Shown here piece by piece: positions 54,325-64,000 of a stretch of 64,000 nucleotides of DNA. A model generated the notes under the pieces. The model was given only the letters and a program-made list of their open reading frames with translations. It had not been told where the DNA came from and made no database searches. This DNA is from Okapia johnstoni (taxonomy: Eukaryota; Chordata; Mammalia; Artiodactyla; Giraffidae): contig CM044312.1 of assembly GCA_024291935.2 (NCBI GenBank), positions 1,780,501 through 1,844,500 of the forward strand, read 5' to 3'. Position 1 is the stretch's first letter; every line of letters begins with the position of its first letter. A program made the position numbers and the translations under genes.

Positions 54325-54708
54325 AGGGCCGAAGAATTGTTGCTTTTGAATTATGGTGTTGGAGAAGACTCTTGAGAGTCCCTTGGACAGCAAGGAGATC
54401 AAACCAGTCAATCCTAAAGGAAATCAACCCTGAATATTCATTGGAAGGACTGATGCTGAAGCTGGAGCTCCAATACTTTGGCCACCTGATGCGAAGAACT
54501 GACTCACTGGAAAAGACCCTGATGATGGGAAAGATTGAGGGCAGGAGAAGGGGACGATAGAGGATGAGACGGTTGGATGGCATCACCGACTCAATGGACA
54601 TGAGTCTGAGCAAGCTCCAGCAGATGGTGATGGACAGGGAGGCCTGGCGTGCTGCAGTCCACGGGGTCGCAGAGTCAGACACGACTGACGACTGAATAAC
54701 AGCAACAA
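54325..54708 (+). mobile_element. BovB LINE 3' fragment, plus strand
   Basis: A BovB 3' end of about 385 bp runs from GGGCCGAAGAATTGTTGCTT to CTGACGACTGAATAACAGC. The coding tail is partly readable ([19 protein letters not shown]). It is separated from the rearranged BovB on its left by about 40 bp. Confidence 0.93.
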
Positions 54709-54710
54709 CG

Positions 54711-54817
54711 CTAAGATTCTCCTCATTGTGGTGGTCAGGGTCGCTTTCTTTTCCTTTCTGTGTGCCCTTTCTCCCCCAGTCTAACACATCAGGATGTTGT
54801 CTCAGGTTAGGATGGCT
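54711..54817. other. Unassigned spacer
   Basis: Short mixed sequence between BovB and a G-quadruplex candidate. Nothing recognised. Confidence 0.3.
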
Positions 54818-54837
54818 GGGGGTGGGGGTGGGGTGGG
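54818..54837 (+). other. G-quadruplex motif
   Basis: Four G-tracts (G5, G5, G4, G3) are separated by single T residues. Single-base loops make this one of the strongest quadruplex patterns in the window. A second G-rich stretch follows at 55003-55034. Confidence 0.85.
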
Positions 54838-55555
54838 ATATTATTATCCCAATTATTGTGAAGACATTCCAGTTGAGCTTTAGAATAGGAAGCACCATTG
54901 GAAATACATGCTGATAGGGAAGATGCCATGAGTTCTGAGGGGAGTAAAGACCCAGGATGAGACCCCAGCAGCCCCACCGCAGCCGACCGACTGCTTCCTC
55001 CCTGGGCGGGGGTGGAGGTGGTTTGGGGCGGGGAGGGCTACAGAGAGGAGTTAGCGATAGAATCTGGCTTTAAAGGGGCTTACAGCATAATGAATGAGCT
55101 GGGACATAATTACAATTACGATACAAGTTAAAACGCGGCGAGTTTTGTGGGAGAGATAAAAACAAAGAACTGTGGGGGCTTAAGGGGGAGCAATTTCTTC
55201 TTTGGGGAGTATCAGAAAGCCACTGTCGCGAGGCATTGAGCTGTGGCTTTGCTACTGACTTCCAGAAGCCAATAAATTTTGTAATCTTAATTTTCTAGAT
55301 GTTTTCAAAGCATGCAGCCTATTCAGCTCTCTCAGAGTTGAAGTTAAAAAGCAGGGAGCAAATTAAGATGGAGAAGCTTCTTGCCTGGGACACGGCATAC
55401 TGTGTGGCACTGTGTGCTTCGTGCACCTCTGGAGCTCGGTAAAGGTCATGCTTTCCTTCTCGTCACACCGAAAAGACAAAATTTTTTTGCATTGGGTTGC
55501 TGTAATAAACGCTCTTTCTTTTTAATTGCTTGGCATTCGTAACCACTGCTTACGC
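54838..55555. other. Unassigned, repeat-free DNA
   Basis: Complex sequence without recognised repeats from 55060 on. TAAT-type words and an AACGCGGCGAG block near 55133 could be part of conserved non-coding DNA. Confidence 0.4.
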
Positions 55556-55559
55556 TCCG

Positions 55560-55668
55560 GAAGAAGATACTTTGATGATTGCTAAGAGTGTGTGAGAGGG
55601 GAAAGAAGGAAGAGAAAAAGAAAAAGAGAGAAAGAAAAAAGAAAGGAGGAAAGGGAAACCAAAGGGCA
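55560..55668. repeat. Polypurine (GA-rich) tract
   Basis: Almost pure A/G over about 80 bp (55588-55668: GAGGGGAAAGAAGGAAGAGA, then AAAAGAAAAAGAGAGAAAG). Long homopurine tracts can form triplex DNA. This one is slightly interrupted. Confidence 0.8.
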
Positions 55669-57399
55669 GGCAAGCTGAGAGAGACGTCTTAGAAATGAGA
55701 TCATCTTTTCATGTGTGCAGTTTAACGATTTCTTTCGTTTGAAGCGATGTAAAAAGCAAGTAATTATTGTTATTCCTAATATCCTAATGCCAAATTGTAA
55801 ACCAAGGGCTCTGGAGAAATAAATGGGGTGCTAGGACTTAATGATCCTGTGTGCAGTAGATCACGGGTGATAAGATATATTAGTGCCATTATATAATTTG
55901 ATCAGGTAGCCAAGAAGCATGTCAGCAAGCTCACTTGCATTTATGTGTCTGTTTGCCGGGTGCTCTGAGTTGCTCGCCCTGAAAAATAAAAGCAATTTGC
56001 AGAAATGCACGTGGCTGTTGGGAGCCTCCCTGAGTGAACACCTCGGGCGTTCTGGAAGGCCTGTCCCAGGAGCGGGTATCAGAGGCTCCCCCTGCAGCCG
56101 GTAAGGCTGCTGGTCCATGCAGCCCTGGAAATGCTAAGCGGGTAATTAACAAGTCACAAGGCACAGGTGTGCCAGGTGAAGTTTGGTAAATTGCTTTTGA
56201 TCTAAATTGAGATGCTTTGGGGATTTAACTTCTTAGACAAAAAAGGGCATAAATAAATAATCAGGGTTTTGAGGTTGGGGCTTGCCAGCGAGCTCTAAAA
56301 CGTCTTAATGCACTGGAGGCCAGCCCGCGGCTCGCCTGGCATGCCGTCACGTCGGTTCACCTGATTAGCTTAGAGCTCCGGCTTGGCAGCACGTCCTGGG
56401 AGTGTGGAGGCGCGCGAGTTGCTCTCAGATGCCTGCAGTTTCCTTGCTGACCTCCTGAGAGCAAAAAGGGGAAGAGACATGAGCCCCTGAGCGGTTAGGA
56501 TGTCAGCCCGTCCTCAGGGGTCGTGCTGACTGTGGGGTGGGGGAGTGTGCCAGCCAGGGGAGGCCCTTGGGTGCCCATCCTCAGCACTGTGCACGAGGCC
56601 CGTGTGTGCAAGGCTCATGTCGCGTGCCGGTGAGGACCCACTGGGCGAGGAAGCTGCAGGAGTCAGAAGGGTGATGCTCGGCGCTTGGAGGTGGGACCAC
56701 AGGGATGACAAGGGTGCTGGCGGCTCTCTCTTGAGCCTTCCAGACTATTCTCGGGCTCTCTGTGCTGGACTTGAGGGCCGCCTTCTGTGGGGTCTGACTT
56801 CTGCTGGGCTGGAGCAGTGAGGGGTGGTGAGGGGCCAGCAGCAGCCTGGCTTCCTCCCTGCCCGGTCGGGGCTGTTGGGGTCCGTCCTCCTCCCAGGGCC
56901 AGTGGTCTTTGGAAGTGGGTCTCCCTGGCCCCCAGATGCTGGCAACCAGGTAGCCCATGTGGTGTGACTCCAGGGGCGCTTCACCTCCACGATTAGGGCC
57001 CCCAGAGCCACAAGGCTGCAGGGCTCGGACCACACGCACGCTTAGCTGCCCTGTTCACAGAGGGGTCTTCTCCCCACTGCATCTGTGCTGACACCACAGG
57101 CCGCCTCACCCAGGCTGTCATGCATCGTCTGAGGAAAGCCCCGACGTGCCGTGGTCATCTTAGTCAGAAAGCACGCGACCTTGGAGAGAAATCCACTCCC
57201 CTGCTGGAGCTCACTTGGGTCACGTGCACCGTGGAGTTAATGTATCGACTGTTTTCACTGGTTTGCTTATTCACCCAGTGGCCACTTCAGCAGGAAGCGG
57301 AACTGTGGTTGGCAGAGAGGACGCGCAAGCATCAGAAGGCATTCTTGACACAGCGTGGACGTTAGCCAGTTAATCCACTAGAACGTGAGTGTGCCCGGT
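55669..57399. other. Unassigned DNA, repeat-free to about 56330
   Basis: 55740-56330 is complex AT-moderate DNA with no recognised repeat and several homeodomain-type TAAT/ATTA words. 56500-57060 is GC-rich with antiparallel shadow open frames. Confidence 0.4.
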
Positions 57400-57850
57400 G
57401 TCCCCTGCCTGGAGAAGCAGAGCGTGTGAGGGCGCACAGAGGGGCTGGGCAAGCTGTGTGGGGGCGCGGCATTCAGCTCAGCAGAGCCCAGGGCGGGGAG
57501 TCTGCGGGAGGAGCAGCCTGTGCAAAGGGCCTGGAGTGGAAGGAGGCTGAGAGACGTGGGGTGTGCGCTTGGCGGAGGCTCACGCAGGAGCAGGGGCGGT
57601 GTGGGGTTGATCTAGGGGGTCTTGGAAAGACGTTGGAGGTTTGGGGCACACGGTGACTAGCTCAGATTGTGGTTGTAAGATCACTGAGGCCGCTGGGTGG
57701 AGGTGGGAGTGTGGGCGGGGTCTTGGATTCAGCTGGGGAAGACAGGCTGTCAGGAAGTGTATGACAGTGGTCCCTTTATTGGAAATCTGGCAGGCCTTTG
57801 GGAGCAGCTTGAATGTGAATTTGGGATGCTCTAGAGGGTCACGTCCAGAA
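57400..57850 (+). repeat. Ancient mammalian interspersed repeat relic (LINE2-like, family uncertain)
   Basis: The blocks AGCAGCCTGTGCAAAGGGCC (57511), GTAAGATCACTGAGGCCGCT (57676) and AGGTGGGAGTGTGGGCGGGG (57702) follow the order of the old repeat seen at 5287 and 7265 and extend further into it. Confidence 0.45.
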
Positions 57851-59436
57851 GGAGCCCTGGGGTACGGCCAGGGGTGAGGCAGGGGTCCTCAGACGAGGCT
57901 GACAGGGGAGGAAGTTGTCACTTGTTTCCAGAGTCTTCTGATGCCCTCGCTGTCAACTCTGACCCTGAAATCGTGTGCGATTTTGCTGGGCTGGGCGCTA
58001 TGCACACAGCAGATGTGGTCTGGGGGTCTTACCGTGTTTTGGTTCATGGGGGTTTTCGAACATGAAACCATCAGGCAGAAATACAACCCAGTAAGACCTG
58101 TCATCGCTGGGTCGCTTGTCACCACTCAGCCAGCACAAACGACTGTCAGGGAGGTCAGGAAAGGCGAAAGCGTGTGTCCCCGGTCCAAAAAGGCCGCCTT
58201 GCCCCGGGCAGAGAGCTCCCTGCTGTGGGCACAGTGCCTCCAGGGGAGAGGCTCACAGGTCAGCTCGACGTTCCCGGGTAGTTAACATTCAGAGCCAGCG
58301 TAACTGGACGACATGGTCAGGTAACCCCAGACCGTGTTCAGAGAGCTGGAGATGTTAATCAACACACTTTTGTTCATTTTTTCCCCGGAGTGTGCCATGC
58401 GTACCTGGGGAAGGAGCACGTTTTCCCTTAGCTGAAGGGACAAGACGCTCGGGGAGGGGCATACACCCCTCCACTGGGGTTTCCGCGTGCCAGCACCCCC
58501 GTTCCCGTCACCATGCCTGTTTTGTGAGGACTTGCACGGGGCTGGTGGTTGACCACACCTCGCCTTGGCCCCCGAGGTCACTACGGCCAGCCTGCCAGGG
58601 CCAGCCTTTGCAGCTCTGCCTTTCTCTCCAGCCGGCCAGCAGGCCTGAGCTCCCCCCGGCATCTGGCTCCAGCCCCGCCAATGGTGTGCTGGGTCTGGTG
58701 CCTGCGGTCGGTCTGTACCAGGTGGCCGGGCTTGGGCAGAGAGCCGGGAGGAAGGATGCTTCGGGTCGGGGGGTTCCCATGGCCTGCTGTTGGAGCCCCA
58801 GCTTGGAGCCTGGCGAGGGCTCTCACGTGAGCAGAGCAGGACGGCCCTGACCTGGCCGCGGGGCTGAGCCCAGAGGTCGGGAGGCAAGAGCGTGCCTGCA
58901 GGGAGGGAAAGGGGGGTGGCGGCCTCAGCGGCTCCACGCCACGCTGCCCTTCGGGGCTCTCAAGTCCACACAGGGTGCCCGCACCTGCTCAGACACCCAC
59001 ACCTGCGGGCCAGGGCCGCCTGGATGGAGCGGCAGGCAGGTGCTGCTGGGACCCGCGAGGAGCCCCGGGGGACCGACCCTCTCCCGCTCTCTGCGCCGGG
59101 CCTGGCTCCAGTGACTCTGTCTCCCCAGAACCTGCGGTCACTCCCTCCTGCTCTGGGTGTCCTCTCTAGGGGCCCCGCTCGGGGTCCTGCTGCCCTTGGC
59201 CTTAGCCGTCTGCTTTGGGGTTTGTCAAGGAGCACCTGCTTTACAGACCAACGCTTCAATGCCTCCAGAAGCTTAAAGTTCAAAAACACTTTCCAGCAAC
59301 TCCTTTAACGTAAAGAATCTTTTCTCAGATGGATGAGCCCTGCTGTTTGGCAGTTCCCTTCTTCATATAGCCTGTTTTATGAATATGTTATGTTGATATC
59401 ATATACTTATGTACTGTTATATATAATATTATATAT
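57851..59436. other. Unassigned GC-rich DNA
   Basis: CpG content is raised in 58880-59180. Antiparallel open frames of up to 201 codons (58282-58887, minus) carry no domain, so no gene is called. 59340-59436 is AT-rich. Confidence 0.45.
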
Positions 59437-59622
59437 GGGCTTCCCTGGTGGCTCAGCTAGTAAAGAATCTGCCTGCAATGCAGGGGACCTGGGTTCAATC
59501 TCTGGGTTGGGAAGATCCCTTGGAGAAGGGAAAGGTTACCCACTCTAGTATTCTGGCCTGGAGGATTCCATGGACTGTATAGTCCATGGGGTGGCAAAGA
59601 GTCAGACACGACTGAGCGAATA
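59437..59622 (+). mobile_element. Bov-tA-type SINE, plus strand
   Basis: The intact head GGGCTTCCCTGGTGGCTCAG begins at 59438 with B-box-like GGTTCAATCTC. The body TTCTGGCCTGGAGGATTCCA ends at CAGACACGACTGAGCG. It is among the best-preserved Bov-tA copies here. The flanks are AT-rich (ATATTATAT on both sides), so any target duplication is ambiguous. Confidence 0.96.
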
Positions 59623-59982
59623 TACCTTGATATTATATGTATTTTAAATCAAAGCAGAGGACGGTTACATTGTCATACTTTTCAAACAGTAATGAGAGCT
59701 AATACAACAGGCTTACGGCAAAGCTGTGTGCTTTAGAAGCAGGCAAGCCTTAGGAGGTCGTCTGCAGACTCCCGAGTTGCTCATCACACGCTCAGGGACT
59801 CGCAGGTCCTGCCAAGGTCAGGGGGCTCATCGTGTGATTTTAAAGCTTATTTTGTTTTAACTTTCTGAAAACTCAGCACTGACTCCTCAGAGAGTGACAT
59901 CTGCATGTTTACATGTCAGGGTGTTTTGTTGTAGGAGCTTTAGTCTAACCCCTGAATTTCTTCATCTCAAATGTGTAGGGAA
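59623..59982. other. Unassigned DNA
   Basis: No recognised feature. Confidence 0.35.
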
Positions 59983-60180
59983 TTACCAGTCATGTCTGAC
60001 TCTTTGCGACCCCAGGGACTGCAGCCCTCGAGGCTCCTCTATCCGTGGGATTCTCCAGGCAAGAATACTGGAGTGGGTAGCCATTCCTTTCTCCAGGGGA
60101 TCTTCCCAACCCAGGGATTGAATCCGGGTATCCTGCATTGCAGGCGGATTCTTTACCATCTGAGCCACTAGGGAAGCCCC
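59983..60180 (-). mobile_element. Bov-tA-type SINE, minus strand
   Basis: Complement order: CAGTCATGTCTGACTCTTTG (59988), CAAGAATACTGGAGTGGGTA (60061), the B-box complement GGGATTGAATCCGGG near 60114, and GGGAAGCCCC at the right end. Confidence 0.95.
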
Positions 60181-61091
60181 AAGTAGCCTGTCCCTTTTCC
60201 TAAACAGCGGTTAGAGAGAAGCCACTGCGAGCCTGGTGCGCGTGGCCCGCCCCCCTTCCTTCCCTGGGGCCGCGGTCCCGGGCGGAGCCCTTTGGCCCGA
60301 CTCTTCCCTGGGCAGACCTGCTGCTCAATGAAGCCAAATGAGGCGGGCTGTTGCCCCTGATCCAGGCGGCCTCGGGAGAATAGTTCATTTTCATCTCTGC
60401 TTCCCAAATGAAGCTCTAAATCTGATTGGATCTTAAGGAGATAACTGTGATATGGTTTCTCTAAGTAAAGGGCCTCCCATTTAAATCATGTTCTTATTTG
60501 TTTATCTGTGCGATTTACAGTAAGTGATGAGATTCTCTGTGGCTGGCTCACCGCGCACCGAAGGGACCCTCTGCGGGAGCACTTTGCGCAGGTTATAAAC
60601 CATTCTGGACACAGAGAAGTTTAACTGTTATCACATTTAATGGTGCGACAGCAGACCCCAGACCCCGGGACCCCGCGCGGGCTGCCTTCCACATAGCGGA
60701 GGCTTGAGAAACAGTTTCACAGAGTAAGTGAACTCATGCCCACCCGCCACCTGCATCAGGATGGAGCAGCTATTTTATGGGGGTTTCGGTGGGGAGGCTC
60801 GAGGGGACGACCGCTAGATGGTATCGCTCGGTTCGTCCACGCAGACCTGTGCCTGGGAGGCGTCTGCAGTGTGGCCGGGCCTGCAGCGCGGGAGGGCGGG
60901 GCTGGCTGCAGGAAGCGACTCAGGCTGCTGGAATGTCCCCCTTGTTTGTTCCCAGTCCCGTTTGAAGGGTTTTTCTCCTTTTAACAGAGTAAGTTACCTT
61001 ACTCAGGGCCTCAAGCTACACCTTCAGATGGATTTGCAGAACATCCAGAAACAGAACATCTGCCCAAGCATTTTTCCATAAATTACATATT
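60181..61091. other. Unassigned DNA, repeat-free stretch 60400-60700
   Basis: 60400-60700 is complex and repeat-free, and could be conserved non-coding DNA. 60640-60960 has raised CpG. Open frames over 60736-61081 have no domain. Confidence 0.4.
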
Positions 61092-61270
61092 ATTGTTTAG
61101 TTGCTAAGTTGTGTCTGACTTTTTATGACCCCAGGGACTGTAGCCGGCCAGGCTCCTCTGTCCATGGGAGTTTCCAGGCAAGAATACGGGACTGGGTTGC
61201 CATTTCCTCCTCCAGGGGATCTTCCCGACCCAGGAACTGAACCCACGTTTCCTGTATTGCAGGTGGATTA
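61092..61270 (-). mobile_element. Bov-tA-type SINE, minus strand, truncated head
   Basis: The complement body starts TTGTTTAGTTGCTAAGTTGT. The B-box complement is degraded (AGGAACTGAACCC), and the terminal GGGAAGCCC of the head is missing at the right. A short (TA)n tract follows at 61290-61312. Confidence 0.9.
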
Positions 61271-61652
61271 GAGCTAGAGTAGACCTCAAATGTATATATA
61301 CATATATATATTTGTAAATTAAAAAAATAGATTTCCATGAAATTTGCTGTGAATGAGAAGTTCAGATGTTAATGAAGGCTCACAACCAACAGGACCACTG
61401 TCCAGGAGGCGAGTTCCAATGGCTGTGGCTGGTGCTGGGCACCGCCCGCAGTGGTATGAGTGCCCACGTGTGGGAACGGCCCTCACGAAGGGCTAAGGTG
61501 GCACCATCGTGACAGATACTGAGGGACTGTCACCACCGTCTCCTGAACTTGGAAGAACTGGGCCTCTGGCTCCTCAGGAAGGCTGGGCTTCGTTTTCTCC
61601 CCACTTTCTTCTCCAAGAGGCAAAGCTGAACCTTCTTACCCTTCCACTCTGT
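61271..61652. other. Unassigned DNA with a short (TA)n tract
   Basis: TATATACATATATATAT lies near 61293. The rest is unassigned. Confidence 0.4.
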
Positions 61653-61872
61653 GCATGCTGAGTCACTTCAGTCGTGTCCGACTCTGTGCGACCCCATGGA
61701 TTGTGCCCGCCAGGCCCCTCTGTCCATGGGATTCTCCAGGCAGGAACACTGGAGCGGGTTGCCATGCCGTCCTCCAGGGGATCTTCCCGACCCAGGGATG
61801 GAACCCGCGTCTCTTACGTCTCCTGCATTGGCAGGCGGGCTCTTTACCACCGCGCCACCCAGGAAGCCCCCG
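61653..61872 (-). mobile_element. Bov-tA-type SINE, minus strand
   Basis: The complement body starts GCTGAGTCACTTCAGTCGTG, the B-box complement reads GGGATGGAACCCGCG near 61795, and the head complement ends CACCCAGGAAGCCCC. It carries the CATTGGCAGGCGG variant of the head. Confidence 0.95.
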
Positions 61873-62964
61873 CTCTGGGGAGGTGTGTAAATATTTGAGA
61901 GAGTCACACTGAAGATCGGAAAGACAACGTGGCCCCGCTCTCTGCGCTCCCGCCTTGGGGGAGCGGCGCCGTAATTAGGACAAAGGGATGCTTGAGATTA
62001 TGCCTTAAATAAACTGGGACAGAGCTCTGTTCAGCTTCGCCGGTAATTTTTATCTCCGAGGCAGAAGCACCGATATCAGTGTTGAGCTTAACTGGGCTCT
62101 CACAGAACGCAGGCCAGAGGGACCTGGGGCGACGGTAGGCTCAGAGGCCTCGAGGCCAAGTCCGGAGCGGGGTCCTGGTGCCCTGCTCCTGGGGAACGCA
62201 GCGCTGTGGCCTCGCTCCACTCGGGGCTCCAGGGGAGCAGACGAGCGGGCTCCTCCTCTGCGGAGAGACCCCCCCGTCATCTCCCCGTCCCCCTTTCCGG
62301 GTGAGCCGGACTGTTGGAGCCGACGTGGTGGCAGGCAGGCCTGTCTGGGCTTCGAGCCGCCAGGCGTGTGCGCCCAGGCCCTCTGCAGCCCTCGTGTGAG
62401 CCCAAAGAGGTCCTTTCTCCCTCCAGCCTTCGGGCTCCACGCCCTCCCATCGGGGGTCCAGGTGGGCGGCCCATGGCCCCGCCGGGCTCACAGGGGAAGG
62501 GCCAGGTTCCCCGCTCCCGGTCCCCAGGGTCCTGCCTGCAAGGCTTCCTTGAGCTGAAGGAGTGGGTGTCCTGGGACAGCGAGGTTCTCCTGGGATGCTG
62601 AGTTCCTTTTCTCTTCTGGATGGGAGCGCCCAGCCTGTAACCAGTGAAAGGGTTTTGCTCACTCAAGAAAAACAAAACACAGCAACCCAGAAAGGGCCGA
62701 GGATGGACCTGGAGGGTTGAATGTGGGTATTTTTCCCCTTGTTTCAAAAATGACATTTTAGTAGGTGTTGGCACGAATCTTTAAGTTATTTACAGCCTTG
62801 TAACCTTGAGCACACGAGACGCCTTCCGAGTCTGCTTCCTCCTCTGTGAGAAGGGATGATGTTATTGCTTGTTTCCGGGTGGCTGGGAGGCCGGGCAGGA
62901 GAGTGATGACCCGGAGCGTGCGTGCAGCCCCGTTTATGGTGGGCACGCACGAGCTGCTCACTGT
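61873..62964. other. Unassigned DNA, GC-rich 62090-62540, with a possible MIR relic
   Basis: 61935-62095 is complex, repeat-free DNA. 62090-62540 is CpG-containing, and antiparallel open frames (62141-62662, 62277-62774) carry no domain. 62770-62870 (GTTATTTACAGCCTTGTAAC, then CTGCTTCCTCCTCTGTGAGA) resembles a forward MIR core. Confidence 0.4.
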
Positions 62965-64000
62965 CAGCTTGTTTTTAACTGAAGTGTAGTTGATTTACAC
63001 TGTGTTAGTTTCAGGTGTTCAGCAAAGTGATTCAGTTATACACACACACACACACTAATAGTCTCTGAGTCTTTTTGACTATAAGTTATTAAAAAATCTT
63101 GAATATTTTCAGTACTGTGCTATGCAGGAGGTCTTTGGTGGTTGTCTGTTTTATATACAGTGGTGTGTATCTGTTAGTTCCAAACGCCTGATTTATACCC
63201 TCCTCCCTCCTTCCCCTCTGGTGACTATAAGGTTGTTTTCTGTGTCTGCGAGTCTATTTCTGCTTTGTAATTAAGTTCATCTGTGTCATTTTTTTTTAAG
63301 ATCCCACATATAAGTGATATCATATGATATTTGTCTTTGTCTGACTTGCTTCACTTAGTATGATCATCTCTAGGTCCATCTATGTTGCTGCAAATGGCAT
63401 GATTTCATTCTGTTTTTTATGACTGAGTAGTGTTCCACTGTGTATACACACCACGTCTTTATCCATTCCTCTGTTGGTGGACATTTAGCTTGTTGCCATG
63501 CCCTGGCTGTTGTAAGTAATGCTGCTGAGAACATTAGGGTACATGTGTCTTTTCAAATTAGAGTTTGTGCCTTTTCTGGAAATATGCCCAGGAGTGGGGT
63601 TGCTGGATCACGTGGCAGCTCTGTGTTTAGTATTTAAGGACCCTCCGTTGTGTTCTCCGTGGTAACTGCACCAACTTACCTTCCCACCAGTGTAGGAGGG
63701 TTCCCTTTTCTCCACACCTTCTCCAGCATTCATGTTTATAGATTTTTGAACAGTGGTAATTCTGACTGGTGTGAGATGATTCCTCACTCTAGTTTTGATT
63801 TGCATTTCCCTAACAATTAATGATGTTGAGTATCTTTTCATGTGCCTGTTAGCCGTCTGTATGTCTTCTTTGGAGAAATGTCTGTTTAGGTCTTCTGCTC
63901 ATTTTTTGACTGGATTGTTTGCTTTATTTTTGATATTGAGCTGCATGAGCTGTTTGTATATTCTGGAAATTAAGCCCTTGGTTGCATCACTTGCAAATAT
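62965..64000 (-). mobile_element. L1 3' UTR and ORF2 end, minus strand, continuing beyond the window
   Basis: About 1 kb of L1 in reverse: AACTGAAGTGTAGTTGATTT (62977), GTTTCAGGTGTTCAGCAAAG (63008), an (AC)n insertion (63042-63053), CATATAAGTGATATCATATG (63307), TGATCATCTCTAGGTCCATC (63361), CAGGAGTGGGGTTGCTGGAT (63589) and TTCACCTGATGTTGAG-type blocks up to GCATCACTTGCAAATAT at the edge. The ORF2 coding end (short minus frames near 63608-63841) is broken. The element runs off the right edge, so its length and 5' end are unknown. Confidence 0.9.

Noticed and set aside
53804..54898. 364-codon minus-strand open frame
   Set aside because: It crosses an inverted BovB junction and reads antisense through the plus-strand BovB at 54325-54708 before entering the linker in sense. 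It is a chimeric accident of rearranged BovB, not a gene.
58282..58887. 201-codon minus-strand open frame
   Set aside because: It is overlapped by several frames of similar length on both strands, and no domain or splice context is visible.

Overview
The window is nuclear DNA from a ruminant, most likely a bovid (cattle, sheep and goat cannot be separated from this sequence). The diagnosis rests on its interspersed repeats: about a dozen BovB (RTE-type) LINE copies, many tRNA-headed Bov-tA/Bov-A SINEs, a few CHR-2-like artiodactyl SINEs, and L1 fragments both ruminant and ancient. I could support no intact protein-coding gene, no exon set, and no rRNA, tRNA or CRISPR feature. The longest open frames are stop-free tandem repeats, GC-rich shadow frames, or decayed BovB reading frames.

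Layout. 1-5003: a TG microsatellite, a SINE and a near-complete BovB (1574-4995) flanked by an 8-bp target-site duplication, with a broken endonuclease/reverse-transcriptase frame. 5004-17975: ancient repeat relics, a BovB nested inside a BovB (9171-10849) with target-site duplications at both levels, a CHR-2-like SINE with a 15-bp duplication, a BovB interrupted by an L1 3' end, and an old L1. 17976-22085: an AT-rich stretch, then a 3.3-kb G-rich minisatellite (18326-21612) of 26/27-bp units with higher-order duplication, which abuts a CpG-island-like block (about 21650-22085). 22086-34450: an old L1, long unassigned stretches, a G-quadruplex candidate, a CpG-rich block near 29 kb, and scattered SINEs. 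34463-35160: a second G-rich minisatellite (18-bp unit). 35161-54710: unassigned DNA with SINEs and BovB pieces, several structurally rearranged (inverted, internally deleted, head-to-head), a 31-bp and a 65-bp tandem repeat, and a GC-box-bearing CpG-rich block near 49.7 kb. 54711-64000: G-rich and polypurine tracts, repeat-free stretches that could be conserved non-coding DNA, five SINEs, and an L1 that leaves the window at its right edge.

No genes act together here. What can be read is insertion history: ancient L1 and LINE2/MIR-like relics, then BovB and its dependent SINEs (which by established knowledge use BovB machinery), with local tandem expansion of GC-rich DNA. The combination of several GC-rich minisatellites and CpG-rich blocks would fit a GC-rich, possibly subtelomeric, chromosome region, but that is inference.
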